Shown here piece after piece: positions 36,437 through 47,014 of a stretch of DNA of 64,000 nt. Every line of letters begins with the position of its first letter. The stretch's first letter is position 1. Under the pieces are notes generated by a model that saw nothing but the letters and a program-made list of their open reading frames with translations, searched no databases and was not told the DNA's origin. The DNA lies in assembly GCA_030765065.1 (NCBI GenBank), contig CM060975.1:107156094-107220093 (forward strand), written 5' to 3'. Made by a program: the position numbers and the translations under genes. The stretch is from Deroplatys truncata (lineage: Eukaryota > Arthropoda > Insecta > Mantodea > Mantidae).

Positions 36437-37097
36437 CAAGGCGTGTTTTAAAAGTAAGTACCGCTTTAATATTTTGGCGTTGCAGTCGCAATTTTGAGCA
36501 TGCGCGATCACTTCCTTCATGCATTAGAAAACCAGACGCAGCTGTAAGCGATCGTCACTTTGTGTTTTCCTTTCGTTTCGAATGTTCAAAACAATCGAAT
36601 GACCTACCAGCTGTGAAGTAAGATTAGTGATTCGTTTTTTGAATGCGAGAAGTATTACGCAGCGAACATTCATCGCTAATTGTGTGAGGTTTATGGAGAA
36701 ACAATAATGAGTGACAATGCCCAGCTTCACACAACCAAACAAGCTCAAGATCTGATTGGGAACAATTTGGCTACCCTCCTTACAGTCCGGATTTGGCGCC
36801 AAGCGATTTTCATCAGTTTCTTAATCTAAAGAAATTACTTGGTGGAAAACATTTCAACGACGATGATCATGTAAAACAAGAAGTGCAAACTTGGCTTTCA
36901 TTACAGGCGGCATCATTTTTTGACAAAGGCATCAAAAACTGGTTTCCCGTTAAAATAAGTGCCTGAATAACGGCGGTGACTATGTGAAGAAGTAGTGTAA
37001 GGTATAAAGTAAATAAATAATAATAATAAAGTATTTAAAAATATTGCTCTATTATTTTTAAAAGATTTATTAATGCTTACTTTAAAACCACGCCTCG
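36437..37097 (+). mobile_element. Internally deleted mariner-type transposon
   Basis: 661 bp, flanked by TA at 36435-36436 and 37098-37099. Inverted repeats are aaggcgtgttttaaaagtaa on the left and gaggcgtggttttaaagtaa in reverse complement on the right. Inside, a mariner-type helix-turn-helix remnant (VIRFLNARSIT near 36628; LCEVYGETIMSD in the next frame) joins at about 36714 directly to the catalytic C-terminal part: NAQLHTTKQAQDL, PPYSPDLAPSDF, LKKLLGGKHFNDDD and the final NGGDYVKK. The first Asp and the central domain are gone. A short GACAATGC-like identity at the junction suggests repair of a gap by microhomology. Confidence 0.88.
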
Positions 37098-37842
37098 TAG
37101 ACTATTATTGCACGGTTTAACATTGAAAGTGAATGTAATAGTTTCAAGACATGATTTAATTTTTGTGTTTAGCATACCTTTAGTGCAGTAATATGGCGTG
37201 CAGTCATAAACACACATGCACAATATTTATTATTCAAACATTTCAAGGTAAGTTCTGCCAAGAGTTCTTTACACAATAGCTAAATAAAGAACTCTATCTT
37301 CCTAGGAACGTGACATTTAGGTCATTTCTGAATTTCGAGCACCAGTTAGCGATTGTGCAATATATGGAAATTGAATTTAGAATGTTTTGAGAATAAGCAT
37401 AATGCTAAACAAAACTTTGTGTCATGAATTTCTTCTCTGAATGGTGATTTCTAAACCCATTTAAGTGCAGCTTAGTATGAAACAAATGTTATATGATTTA
37501 TCGCGTTAAACTGCTGTAAATACGGCTCTTTTGTAATCTGAAATACTCCAGTAACGTATTTCTTGTGGTAGCCTAATTGTGAATATGCACTTTCCGGACT
37601 GGTTTAAAGTCTTCAGTTTGGACGAAAGTAAATTAAGAACCAATTGCATGGAAGAAATATTTTTTTATTTTAATGACAAGGTTCTAGATATTAATTAATC
37701 CCTTTTATTATATACAGAGGAAATTTAAGGAAACTAGCTGGAGATTTCCTTGTTATCTTGTTGTCAGTAATTATACATTTGATTCGACGTTGCTTATGAT
37801 TTTCGTTTTGTAATTCGATAAATTAATACAATCTTTGCAGTT
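37098..37842. other. No recognised gene
   Basis: AT-rich, nothing recognised. Confidence 0.5.
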
Positions 37843-38182
37843 TAATTATTTAAAATGTAAAATTTCCAAAGCTATTTTGAGAAAAATTAAGTATCTACGT
37901 AATAAATTGGAAAACTCAATTATTCTGTGGATGTATAAAATTTTATAATTCTCGTGTAAGAACGTTTTTCTTTATAGGTATAGCCCTTGTATTTATAGTC
38001 ATAATCGTTAGAAAGTTATGCTACATAGTTATATAAAGAAAACATTTATGTCCAGCTAACATTAGAAATCCGTCATTCGATATTTTATAATTTGACAACT
38101 GAGAGGATTAGTGTTCTTAATTGTTCCAGACTATGTGTCTGTTCTAAAGCCTTTTACTTATAAGGCTACCTGTAAAATGCCA
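37843..38182 (+). repeat. Left arm of long inverted repeat Q
   Basis: About 340 bp matching 39782-40150 in reverse complement. Near-identical stretches include ggattagtgttcttaattgt, ccagactatgtgtctgttct, ccttttacttataaggctac and ctgtaaaatgcca at the inner edge. The outer part is more diverged, with small indels. No ORF is conserved between the arms. Confidence 0.88.
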
Positions 38183-39781
38183 GGTAAGCCAAATACACCC
38201 AAGGCTTTGTTTACATATCATTGCTAGCCAAGTTTCTAGAAGAGAACCAAGTTTGTCTATGAATATGGAGTTTCAACGCATTTATCTACAAGCGTCAAAC
38301 GGCTGCGTCGAATTGGCGTCTTTCTTTCACTTATTTTTAGTATAATTGAAAATTATAGCAAACCTTTACTGGCCTCGTAACTACAGTTTAGTTTCAGTAG
38401 CAGTAGACATAATGAAGAAACTTATATCTGCCATAATTAAATGACTCTCTTCATATACTTGTAAATCACGACTTAGGTGTATATGCTGGTATTGCGCAAA
38501 TCACACAGATGCTAAAACGTGGTTTCTTTCACTTTAAAAGCTTCAATGTTTGTATCTCTTTGTTAATTTCAAATCACCCTCTTCCTGGTTTTAATTCGTT
38601 TCCCCAATGTGCGATGTTTGGTAAGCAGGTGCGTAGTGTTTACTGCTGCAGGAGGGCACACTGAGTCACCTGATGTCTGTGATCCGCCGTAACAAGAACG
38701 AGGTGATGAGTATTTCCATATCGGTGAATCTCGCGCTGAAAACCGACGAAAGCCTACCAACTTTGGTATCTCGTTAACGCAGCATCGAGAATCCTCTCGC
38801 AGTTTGTGCACGGAAATGCGATATGCAGGCACCTAGACAAAGAGGAAAGTGAGGCGAGGGATTCGGGTGGCAACTGAAGAGATTTCAGAGGTGAATGAAG
38901 AGGGGAAACTGGAAAAGCGTAGCAGAAGCAGGGAAGGGTGTGGGAAGATCCCGTGATGCGCGACATGTGCGCCCGACCTTAGGAAAAGTCCTGAAGCTGC
39001 CGTCTCCATCACGGCAGACGTCCTGGAGCTAGCGGTAAATAAATCAATAGGGGTTGGGGGGTTCAATAAAACGAACAAGCCCGGGGACAAGAGGAGGGAG
39101 CATTGTTAGGCAGCTTGGTCAGGATGGCGCTGGTAGCAACCGGTTCTACATGCACCATTAGAGTAAAACAGCGAGCCGCCCACCCTCCATACAGTCCAGT
39201 TCAGTCCCTCTGTACAACTTCAGCAACACTCGCTGCTAATGGGGCGGCCTAAACGTGACACGCTCGATAATTGGGCCATACTCCTCGACAACAATGGCAT
39301 CATTTGATTGCGGATTAGATCCAGGTAATCAACAGACGCTTGCATACTTAGCACCAACGCTCTTGATGAAGTCTCATACTTATCCTATCCGATGTTTCCG
39401 TCAGATGTCCAAATTGCCCGACGCTGACGACGAGCAGGTTAATTAATTACGTAATGCTCCGTAAATGTGAATATCCTTCACCAGTATAGCGAGTGGAAAA
39501 CTTAGGCGGGGTGTGCTGAAGCCTGCGGCAAATCACTTATTCTCCCTCTTCGCCAGGTTTGCAAACTATGATGAGCGTATGTGCAAGTGTGTTGTAATGA
39601 GAACCTGATTCCACAACTAGAAATATCTTTGGAAAATATGGAAGCGGTTTAAGTTTCAGTCAAGACGATAGTGTTTCTTATCCACTTTCCGTTCGCTTCA
39701 TGGTAAATCGTTGAATTTCCTGCATTCAGTGCTGGTAACCCAACCTACTTGCGTGTTTTTACTATATTTACTCCACGTGTG
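38183..39781. other. Core between the Q arms, with a GC-richer block
   Basis: About 1.6 kb. From roughly 38590 to 39250 the sequence is clearly GC-richer and richer in CpG than anything nearby (for example gatgcgcgacatgtgcgccc near 38955). Overlapping minus-strand ORFs of 70-87 codons lie at 38569-39090 and no domain is recognised. The block might be captured genic or regulatory DNA, or an ordinary GC-rich island that happens to lie between two repeat copies. Confidence 0.4.
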
Positions 39782-40150
39782 TGGCATTTTACAGGTAGCC
39801 TTATAAGTAAAAGGCTTTAGAACAGACACATAGTCTGGAACAATTAAGAACACTAATCCTCTCAGTTGTCAATTATAAAATATCAAATGACGGATTTCTA
39901 ATGTTAGCCGGACATAATTTTTTTCTTTTCTTTATATAATTATATAGCATAACTTGCTAACGATTATGACTACAAATACAAAGGCAATACCTATAAAGCA
40001 AAACGTTCTTACACGAGAATTATAAAATTTTATACACCTACTCTCTGTTCACCCACAGAATAATTGAACTTTCCGATTTATTACGTAGCTACTTAATTTT
40101 TCTGAAAATAGATTTGGAAATTTTACATTAAATTTTACATTTTAAATAAT
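39782..40150 (-). repeat. Right arm of long inverted repeat Q
   Basis: Reverse complement of 37843-38182, about 369 bp. The inner edge is tggcattttacaggtagcc. The outer edge fades at about aattttacattttaaataat. It is longer than the left arm because of a small insertion near 40038-40060. Confidence 0.88.
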
Positions 40151-40247
40151 CCTCTAACTTTTGATATATTTCTTATTGCAAACATGGAATAACCTAGTCA
40201 TATTTGGTAATCGAATATTACCCCTTACCTGGATCTTTATTTTCTTT

Positions 40248-41815
40248 TATTACTTTCTCTACCAGTCTCGATACCAGATTTCACCGGAAATACATGTTTT
40301 GAGGCTCCTGGATAAAAAAAATACATTTTTAGAAAAAAGTGTGTGTGGAATGTCTGTGTGTGACAGAGAGAGAGAGAGAGAGAGAGAGAACAACATAACT
40401 CAAAAACAAAACGGTTATCATCGGATAAATACTAAATTTGGTATCTAAGTTCAGTACGTTCCAAAGATGCAAAACGAAGTATTTTCAAGAAAATCCTCAA
40501 ACCAAACCACCCTTTACATGGGATATTTTTCGAAATTCTTTATTTTCTAAAAAATGCCTCCAACGATTTTGATTAAAATACGAGGGGTGTCCAACAAGTA
40601 AGTTTCCCTATTTTATAAAAAAAAAACATTACACACAATTGATCGTGTTGAATTAATTTTATTTATATTGTAAAATCCTTCTGTTACTCTTCTACATAGT
40701 CAATGTCTTTTTCCAAGCATTTTTGGGGACGAGACACAAGTTTTTCCAAGCCAGTTTTATACCAGGTGGGTCCTGTGCTCGCAACCAGCTGTTCACTGAT
40801 TTGACTTCATCATCGGTGTTAAAAGCGCTTACCTTTGAGTTGGAGGAACATGTGAAAATCACTTGGTGCAAGCTCCGGTGAATACGGAGGATACGAGAAA
40901 ACTTCCAAGTTGAATCTTGACCCAGGCGGAGCTCAGAAGATCAACTGGGAAGTTTTCTCGCATCCTCCATATTCACCTGATCTTTTCCCAAGTGATTTTT
41001 CACATGTTCCCCTGACTCAAAGGTCATCTCGGAGGTAAGCACTTTAACACCGTGACGAAGATAAAACAGAAGTGAACAGCTGGTTGCGAGCACAGGACCG
41101 GAGCTGGTACAACACTGGTTTGGAAAAACTTGTGTCACGCCCCCAAAAATGCATGGAAAAACATGTTGACTATGTAGAAAAGTAACAGAAGGATTGTATA
41201 ATATAAATAAAATTAATTCAACATGATCAATCTTGTGTAATGTCTTTTTATAAAATAGGGTAAGTTACTTATTGGACGCCCCTCGTGCTATATTAAAGAT
41301 ATTTACAGTGCAAATAAAACGTATATGTTGAACTTCTGGGAATAGTCTATGGAGTCTTCTTCATTCGGAAGGATTTTGTACAACCTTGCATAATTGGTAA
41401 ACGATAAGCAATAGACGAAAACGTAGTACTACATAAAAAATGTAGATATCTTTAAAACACACAATGTATTTCAAATAACTTTTTGTGGCATCAGTAATTT
41501 CCGAAGTATTTGTTATTAATGCTTCGAATTGCTCAATGCTTAGCCATTCTTTTTAAGCTTTGTCGATTTTCACTGTTTCTCGCAATGCATGGCGAGAGTT
41601 ATGGAATTTTAAGGCCGGCATATAGCGCCCAGTTCTTAAATATTGACAATCGCCATCCCCCTTTTATCTATAAGGAAATGTTTAATGCAGCTCTTCCGGA
41701 AAGATTAAACTGAAGTAGATAAGAAAATAATCTTTCGTAAGAATAATTTGTATAACCCACTAATAAGTAATGAGGTTAGAGACGGTCATGTGAATGTAAC
41801 ACATCAGATTTTTAT
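40248..41815 (-). repeat. R-family interspersed repeat, copy R6, carrying a nested palindromic element
   Basis: Reverse orientation. It starts actttctctaccagtctcga, with a (GA)n run at 40363-40389 where other copies have (CA)n. The R sequence stops at gattttgattaaaata (40580), is interrupted by the element 40581-41285, resumes with tattaaagatattt and ends at gtgaatgtaacacatcagat near 41814. The restored order of landmarks matches other copies exactly. Confidence 0.88.
40581..41285. mobile_element. Palindromic mariner-derived (foldback) element nested in R6
   Basis: About 705 bp made of two ~335-bp arms that are reverse complements of each other, meeting near 40918-40935. Outer ends are cgaggggtgtccaacaagta and, inverted, cgaggggcgtccaataagta. 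TA precedes the left end, and TG (a likely mutated TA) follows the right. Each arm is a copy of a mariner 3' part. On the plus strand the right arm reads NWEVFSHPPYSPDL and PSDFSH, then degraded text that still shows the usual ending near 41165 (NMLTM, stop, KS). It has no helix-turn-helix and no complete catalytic domain, so it is non-autonomous. Confidence 0.9.
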
Positions 41816-42936
41816 TCTTTAATATTTACGTAATATTTAATTCATGCAGCGACTAAGTATGAGGTACAAATCATTGTATTTTATAAGGTCAAAAGCTAGG
41901 TGTGGAAAACCCTTAATGTTGGCGACGTTGCTGTTGCAACCACCATGGGCCACAGTTATTAGTAAATTGTTTTTGTGTAACTAATGTTCCTATGATTCAC
42001 TCTCGTCGAAAAAGCAATGTGTTATGTGCACTGGAGAATCTCAGAAGTACAAATTCTTCCACCTTCTTGACGCTGACCTCTGACGCATCTGTGTTGTTCC
42101 TGGCAGTTGCTTCAGGGGACTCAGAGTCCCGGGTTCGATGGTTGAATGACAGGGATTTGGAATTTGTTTTTGGTAGAGCTGAGGTTCTAGTTTTCAGTGG
42201 TGGTGACACTGCCTTGATGATATTAATAATACTGCCGGAGAAGTTTGAGTTATTTCTTTATTTTGTTACGTAGATTCCTATCTGGTCGACCCGCCACCTT
42301 CGTCGTCGAAACCACTGTTATTCTTATCACTTTCGAAGTCGCTGCTTATGTGTTTCTCCGACTAGCCCTCGAATTGCCTAGATTTCATAACTTCATTTTT
42401 ACACTATAAATTTCCTGATTATTTTCTTCTAATTTGTTTCGTCGACCGTCCTCGTGGTTAGTTTGTACCGGAATGTGTCTCGGCGTTTCTCTTCCTCTTT
42501 CACGCCTTTCGCCAAACTTAGAATTTTCCCCCCACCTTTCTTATGTTTCGTACCGTTTTACGTTCAAACGTATCATGTGATGCATACGCGATCTTTTTGA
42601 TTGGCTATCATTTTGTTTCATGATTTTATTATTGGCTACCCCCACTTGACAACTTTCACATCTGCTTCTTACAGCTTATTTTGAGTTTTAAAATCTTCCC
42701 ACGAATATTCTTAGATCGTAGATAAGGCACGCATACTTCCTGACCTTTCTAAGCTTTGAAACCGTTGTAAACGACCTGTCCGAGCCAAGATAGAAAGGCG
42801 ATACTTCCGGTAGGCTTGTTGTCATCCACGGAGGTAGATACATCCTTGGAGGACAACAAACCTTGTTTCCTGTCTTCCCTACAAAACCCATTCCTAATAT
42901 GAATTCAGTACATTTTTGTCGTTATGTTCGATCGTA
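41816..42936. other. No gene recognised
   Basis: A 93-codon ORF at 41992-42273 overlaps a 70-codon ORF on the other strand, and neither has a recognisable domain. The 42280-42660 part is pyrimidine-rich with several CpGs. No terminal repeats were recognised. Confidence 0.4.

Positions 42937-42970
<34 letters not shown>
42937..42970. repeat. (ATT)n microsatellite
   Basis: About 11 triplets. Confidence 0.95.
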
Positions 42971-43567
42971 TCTCCTGGGTCTCGATAACCAGCTTCATTC
43001 TACAATGATGCACTAATCACTCCTGTATCGCAATATACTATCGTTTCCGCAACACAAATGCTACATGATCACTATTCACTGTAAAGACAAGGGTGAAAAG
43101 GGCGGCTCTAGTAGCGAGTCAACTGGGGGGACGAGCTTAGACACATGTTAGTGTATAGAAACCTGACTTCCTTTGCTAATTGCCAGCAGGACCCCAATGG
43201 TCTGTATTACTCAGGATATCTCCATGACACCATGACGGTTACTGTTACTTCTAGCCGCCTAGCGGGTCAAGGAGAGCTTTCCGAAGGTTCATTGATGTCA
43301 CCATATCGCAACACTATAATTCTTGCGCTCTGAAGGACACGGTGTTATAGAACAAAATGAAAACAGAAAGGAAAGTTAGTCTCTGATCCAGATGAAATGT
43401 GTTTAAAATGTTTATCTAAAATAAAGTAATCGCATTAGCAGGTGCTATGAGCTGCTTGTTTTCGCGTTTCTTTAAAGCACCTCGATAATTATCACTAACA
43501 TTTAGGATTTATAACAAGAAAAGTTAGCAAAAGTATCAAATTAACATTAGCAAAACACGAAATATCT
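42971..43567. other. No gene recognised
   Basis: Nothing recognised. Confidence 0.45.
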
Positions 43568-43577
43568 GAAATTTACT

Positions 43578-43939
43578 TAGGGAAGTGTTAAAAGTCCTAT
43601 CCCGCCTATATCATCGTCTCTAACGCTCCGCATATGGCCTATGACCTTCGGGGCGGTACCTCATTCCACCAAGCGATGACTGGACCTATTTCCGAAGTGG
43701 AGGCACACAGAGAGCGGAGTCTGTTACCCCTGATGGTAGGGTGATGATGATGTCGGTGGACTGAGAGGACCTACAGCTTTTGCCGTGGACTCCGAACCAC
43801 CTAGGATCTTGGGGATACGCCACATGAGCAAGACAGAGGTGAAGGTGTCCACTTAAAATAGCCATCCCAGAGCCGGAATCGAACCCTGAATCGTCAGAAC
43901 GAGAGCCGGAAACAAAACCACTGCACTAAACCCTACGCC
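43578..43939 (-). mobile_element. tRNA-derived SINE, family S3
   Basis: On the minus strand the head begins near 43938 with cggcgtagggt. It has an A box tagtgcagtgg and a perfect B box ggttcgattcc near 43876. The body continues through gtggacacc and ends near cacttcccta with no A-rich tail. The perfect 10-bp duplication gaaatttact lies at 43568-43577 and 43940-43949. It differs from families S1 and S2 in body sequence. Length is about 360 bp. Confidence 0.88.
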
Positions 43940-43949
43940 GAAATTTACT

Positions 43950-44629
43950 ATGTTCATGTACGATTGTCTCAAAAAACTATTTACGTTATGAGACTTAAAT
44001 TTTTACAGAATGAAAATTAATACTTTAAAGTATACTGATCTGCTTTTATCCAACACGTTTGTTAAGTTCTCAGTTACGACACCTTTTAATTAAAATATAT
44101 TTACCTATTGCTTTTTAAAAAATAAGCAACATCAAATCAGATCCACAACAGCAGTAGAGGTGTTTTTTCATTTTAAAATTTATTAAGGTTATCTATAGTT
44201 GCTAAGAAAAGGACAATTTATACCAGAAAATTTTAATCACCGAAAAAGCCGTTCAAAACAAAAATGAAAAACATCAAACAATCTCGCTTATATTTGCAAA
44301 GAAAGAAACCATATGGTTTGATCACGCAGAAGCTGCCATAATTAATAGTAGTGCCAATTTTTAGACCAGAACTTTCCATTAAAGATGGGTTAAAGTTTAT
44401 CCTATACCCCAAAGTGCGCGGGAGTTATGAATTCTTTTCTGTGAAGTCGTGCAGAATTATCAATACAAAATCGCAGATGCAGCAACATTTTAAAAATATA
44501 TTTAAAATAAAAGTATTTTACTTAAAACTAAATCAAATTAAGGTTGAAATTTCAATTCATAAAACTGCACAAAAACTAAAAAGTTATTTGTGGCAATTTT
44601 TTAGATTTAGCCTGCTCTTAAATAACACA
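43950..44629. other. No recognised gene
   Basis: AT-rich. A 107-codon ORF starting at 44351 runs into the next transposon and is AT-driven. Confidence 0.5.
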
Positions 44630-44631
44630 TA

Positions 44632-46297
44632 CAGTACCTACCAAAAGTTTAAGGTCACCTGTATATTTCACTGAAATACACCCTGTCCTTAAACTATTTT
44701 ATCCAGCGGCCTTATGTTTGGTAAAAATTATTACCTTACTAAGACGTATATTTTGAAAAAGTAATTATGTAAATCTCACTATTTTTGAAGGAGTTATGAT
44801 TTTTTCTCACTTTTAGAAAAAGTAAAAAAATTCTTCATTTTTAAATACTTGTGGAGTTGTGAACATGAACATATATAGGATGCCAATTTTCTTTTTTGCT
44901 GAAGAGAAACTCACATGTGTAAGGAGTATTTATAAATATGGCATTGTTAGCATATGCTGTTTATCAACAATTTACATCATGTTTATAATTTTAAAAGAAA
45001 TTGTGAAAAAGGAGTTTAAATTAGCATTATTTGATAATAGATTTAATCCCATGTTGAAAGAGCCAGCAAAAGCGGAAATGGTGTCTATTTATAGTGTAAG
45101 GTGTGTACGGCAGAGCGCACCACTGAAGTCTTTGGGTTACTTCTTGTACATGCCACGACATTCACTTGGTTTGTGGTTTCCATTTTGTGGTGATGCCAAA
45201 AGTGATGTTTAAGTAACAATGGGAAAGAAAAGTGTAAATAAGGACATAAAATGGCAAGTGATTGGTATGCACAAGTGCGGTAACTCATATAGAGATATTG
45301 CAACTCGACTGGGGATAAGTACAACCTGTGTGGCACAGACAATAGGAAAATATAAGAAAAGCGGCAGCGTTTCAGACCTAGAGCGAAGTGGTAGGCCAAG
45401 AGTTACGTCAGCCCTGGAGGATAGGACCTTAGCAATTATATCCAAACGTGATCGGCCGGCTTCTATTCCCAAAATAAAGAGGGAATGCCAATAAAGAACT
45501 GGAAAAAAACAGTCTCACCAATGACTTGTTCTCGAAGTCTGCGAGAACAAGGTCTTAATTCCTACGTGGCGCTAAAGAAACCTCTTCTGACCGCAATTTC
45601 TCGCCGAAATCGAAGGATTTGTTGCAGAAGTAAGAAGATCTGGTGAATGGAAAGAGGCGTAAGAGTTCGTGTGAGGCATACAACTACTGAGAGATTTCTT
45701 CCAGCCTATTTTTCGCCAATTGTTTAAGGTGGTGGTGTTGCAGTTATGATCTGGGGATGTATGTCTGCAAATGGAACTGGGTTTTTAAGATTCGTTGACG
45801 GCTCCATGGACTCCAGAGAGTACATTTCTACAATGTAGGACAACATGCTCCCTTCTGCAGAAAAACTACATGGCCGATACTTTGCGTATCAGCAAGATAA
45901 TGCACCCTGCCACAAATCAGCAATGACAACGCAATGGTTCCAAGAGAATTAAGTACCACTTTTGGAATGGCCAAGCAGAAGTCCTGATCTTAATCCCATT
46001 GAGAACCTGTGGAACATAATTGGTAGAAGAGTGCCTGCCTGCAGACCGAAAACCGCCAAGAACTTCGAGAGGCATTGTCCGTATCTTGGAACAACATAGT
46101 ACAAGAGTGTAGGAATCTTGTGACAGCAGCCCAAACGAATAAAACTTTGTTTGAAAGCCAAAGGAGGAGCAATAAAGCATTAAAAACAATTGCAAAGTAA
46201 GTTTGAAGCAATACGTAATAATTTATAATGTGATGTGTTCTTAGAATAAAAGTTTTCAAAATTTTAATGGGTGTCCTTAAACTTTTGGTAGGACCTG
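44632..46297 (+). mobile_element. Tc1-like DNA transposon, element C
   Basis: 1666 bp, flanked by TA at 44630-44631 and 46298-46299. Inverted repeats are cctaccaaaagtttaaggtc on the left and cctaccaaaagtttaaggac in reverse complement on the right. The transposase gene begins at 45219, leaving a long 587-bp 5' region with no recognised content, longer than usual for a Tc1 element. The coding part is frameshifted, so the element is inactive. Confidence 0.92.
45219..46200 (+). pseudogene. Tc1-like transposase pseudogene (DD34E)
   Basis: The start is the ATG at 45219 (MGKKSVNKDIKWQVIGMHK). The N-terminal domain is a clear helix-turn-helix (GNSYRDIATRLGISTTCVAQ) with the SGRPRVTSALEDR linker. The first frame closes at 45492-45494 and later parts lie in other frames. 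Around 45640-45830 come fragments leading to AVMIWGCMSANGTGF and MDSREYIST, then a stop. The second Asp lies in QQDNAPCHKSA near 45897, a stop replaces one residue at 45952-45954, and the Glu lies in [16 protein letters not shown], 34 positions after the second Asp. The C terminus ends NKALKTIAK at 46200. Length is about 327 codons, normal for the family apart from its several frameshifts and stops. Confidence 0.9.
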
Positions 46298-46299
46298 TA

Positions 46300-47012
46300 A
46301 AATATCACAATTTACGGTATAGGAAGTTCTATTTTAAGTTAATAGTCTATATTTTCTCTATGTAACTGAATGATTACAAAATTCATGTGAATATTCTACA
46401 CCATAATGTTTTCCGTTTCCAAGCTTACCTTAGACTAACATTGTTTTCTTTTCCATCTCTTCTTTAAGATAGCTAGATCTCTATATTTGCCAAGACAATA
46501 AAAATTGTGTAGCAATGTCAAAATAGAAATTAGAATAATATCCATGCTATAAAATATTAAAACATTTTGCTGTTATAAAATTCATCGAGACTGTAAGAAG
46601 GGTCAGATAACAGTGCGGAGTGTTTCCTTAAAAAGTAGAAACGAAAGGTCCTTTATAATATTTGGTAAAATATTCAGCAAGGTCAAATGCACAGTTTCAA
46701 AACTATTTTTAATCTTGGAAAATATATTTTAATGTACATAAATTTTGGAGCAGTTTGAGTAGAGTAGCTATTTACATAGTAAATAATTGCTAATATTTCT
46801 CTTCATGTAGGGTCCAAAATAAACATCCGTGTCAACATTGAAATATTCAATTTTACAAAAAAAAATGGTTTCTGGGCGGTTCTCTGTGCAGCTCCATACA
46901 TGATTCTAATAGCCCCTTTCTGCAGAATCTATAATGTATTTGCTGAGGAATGGTTGCCCCGCAATAGCGTGTCATATGTAAGATGACTACGTACCTGTGC
47001 ATAGCAAACATT
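46300..47012. other. No recognised gene
   Basis: AT-rich, nothing recognised. Confidence 0.5.
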
Positions 47013-47014
47013 TA

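Noticed and set aside
41992-42273. 93-codon ORF as a gene
   Set aside because: The opposite strand is also open, there is no recognised domain, and no repeat or conservation evidence.
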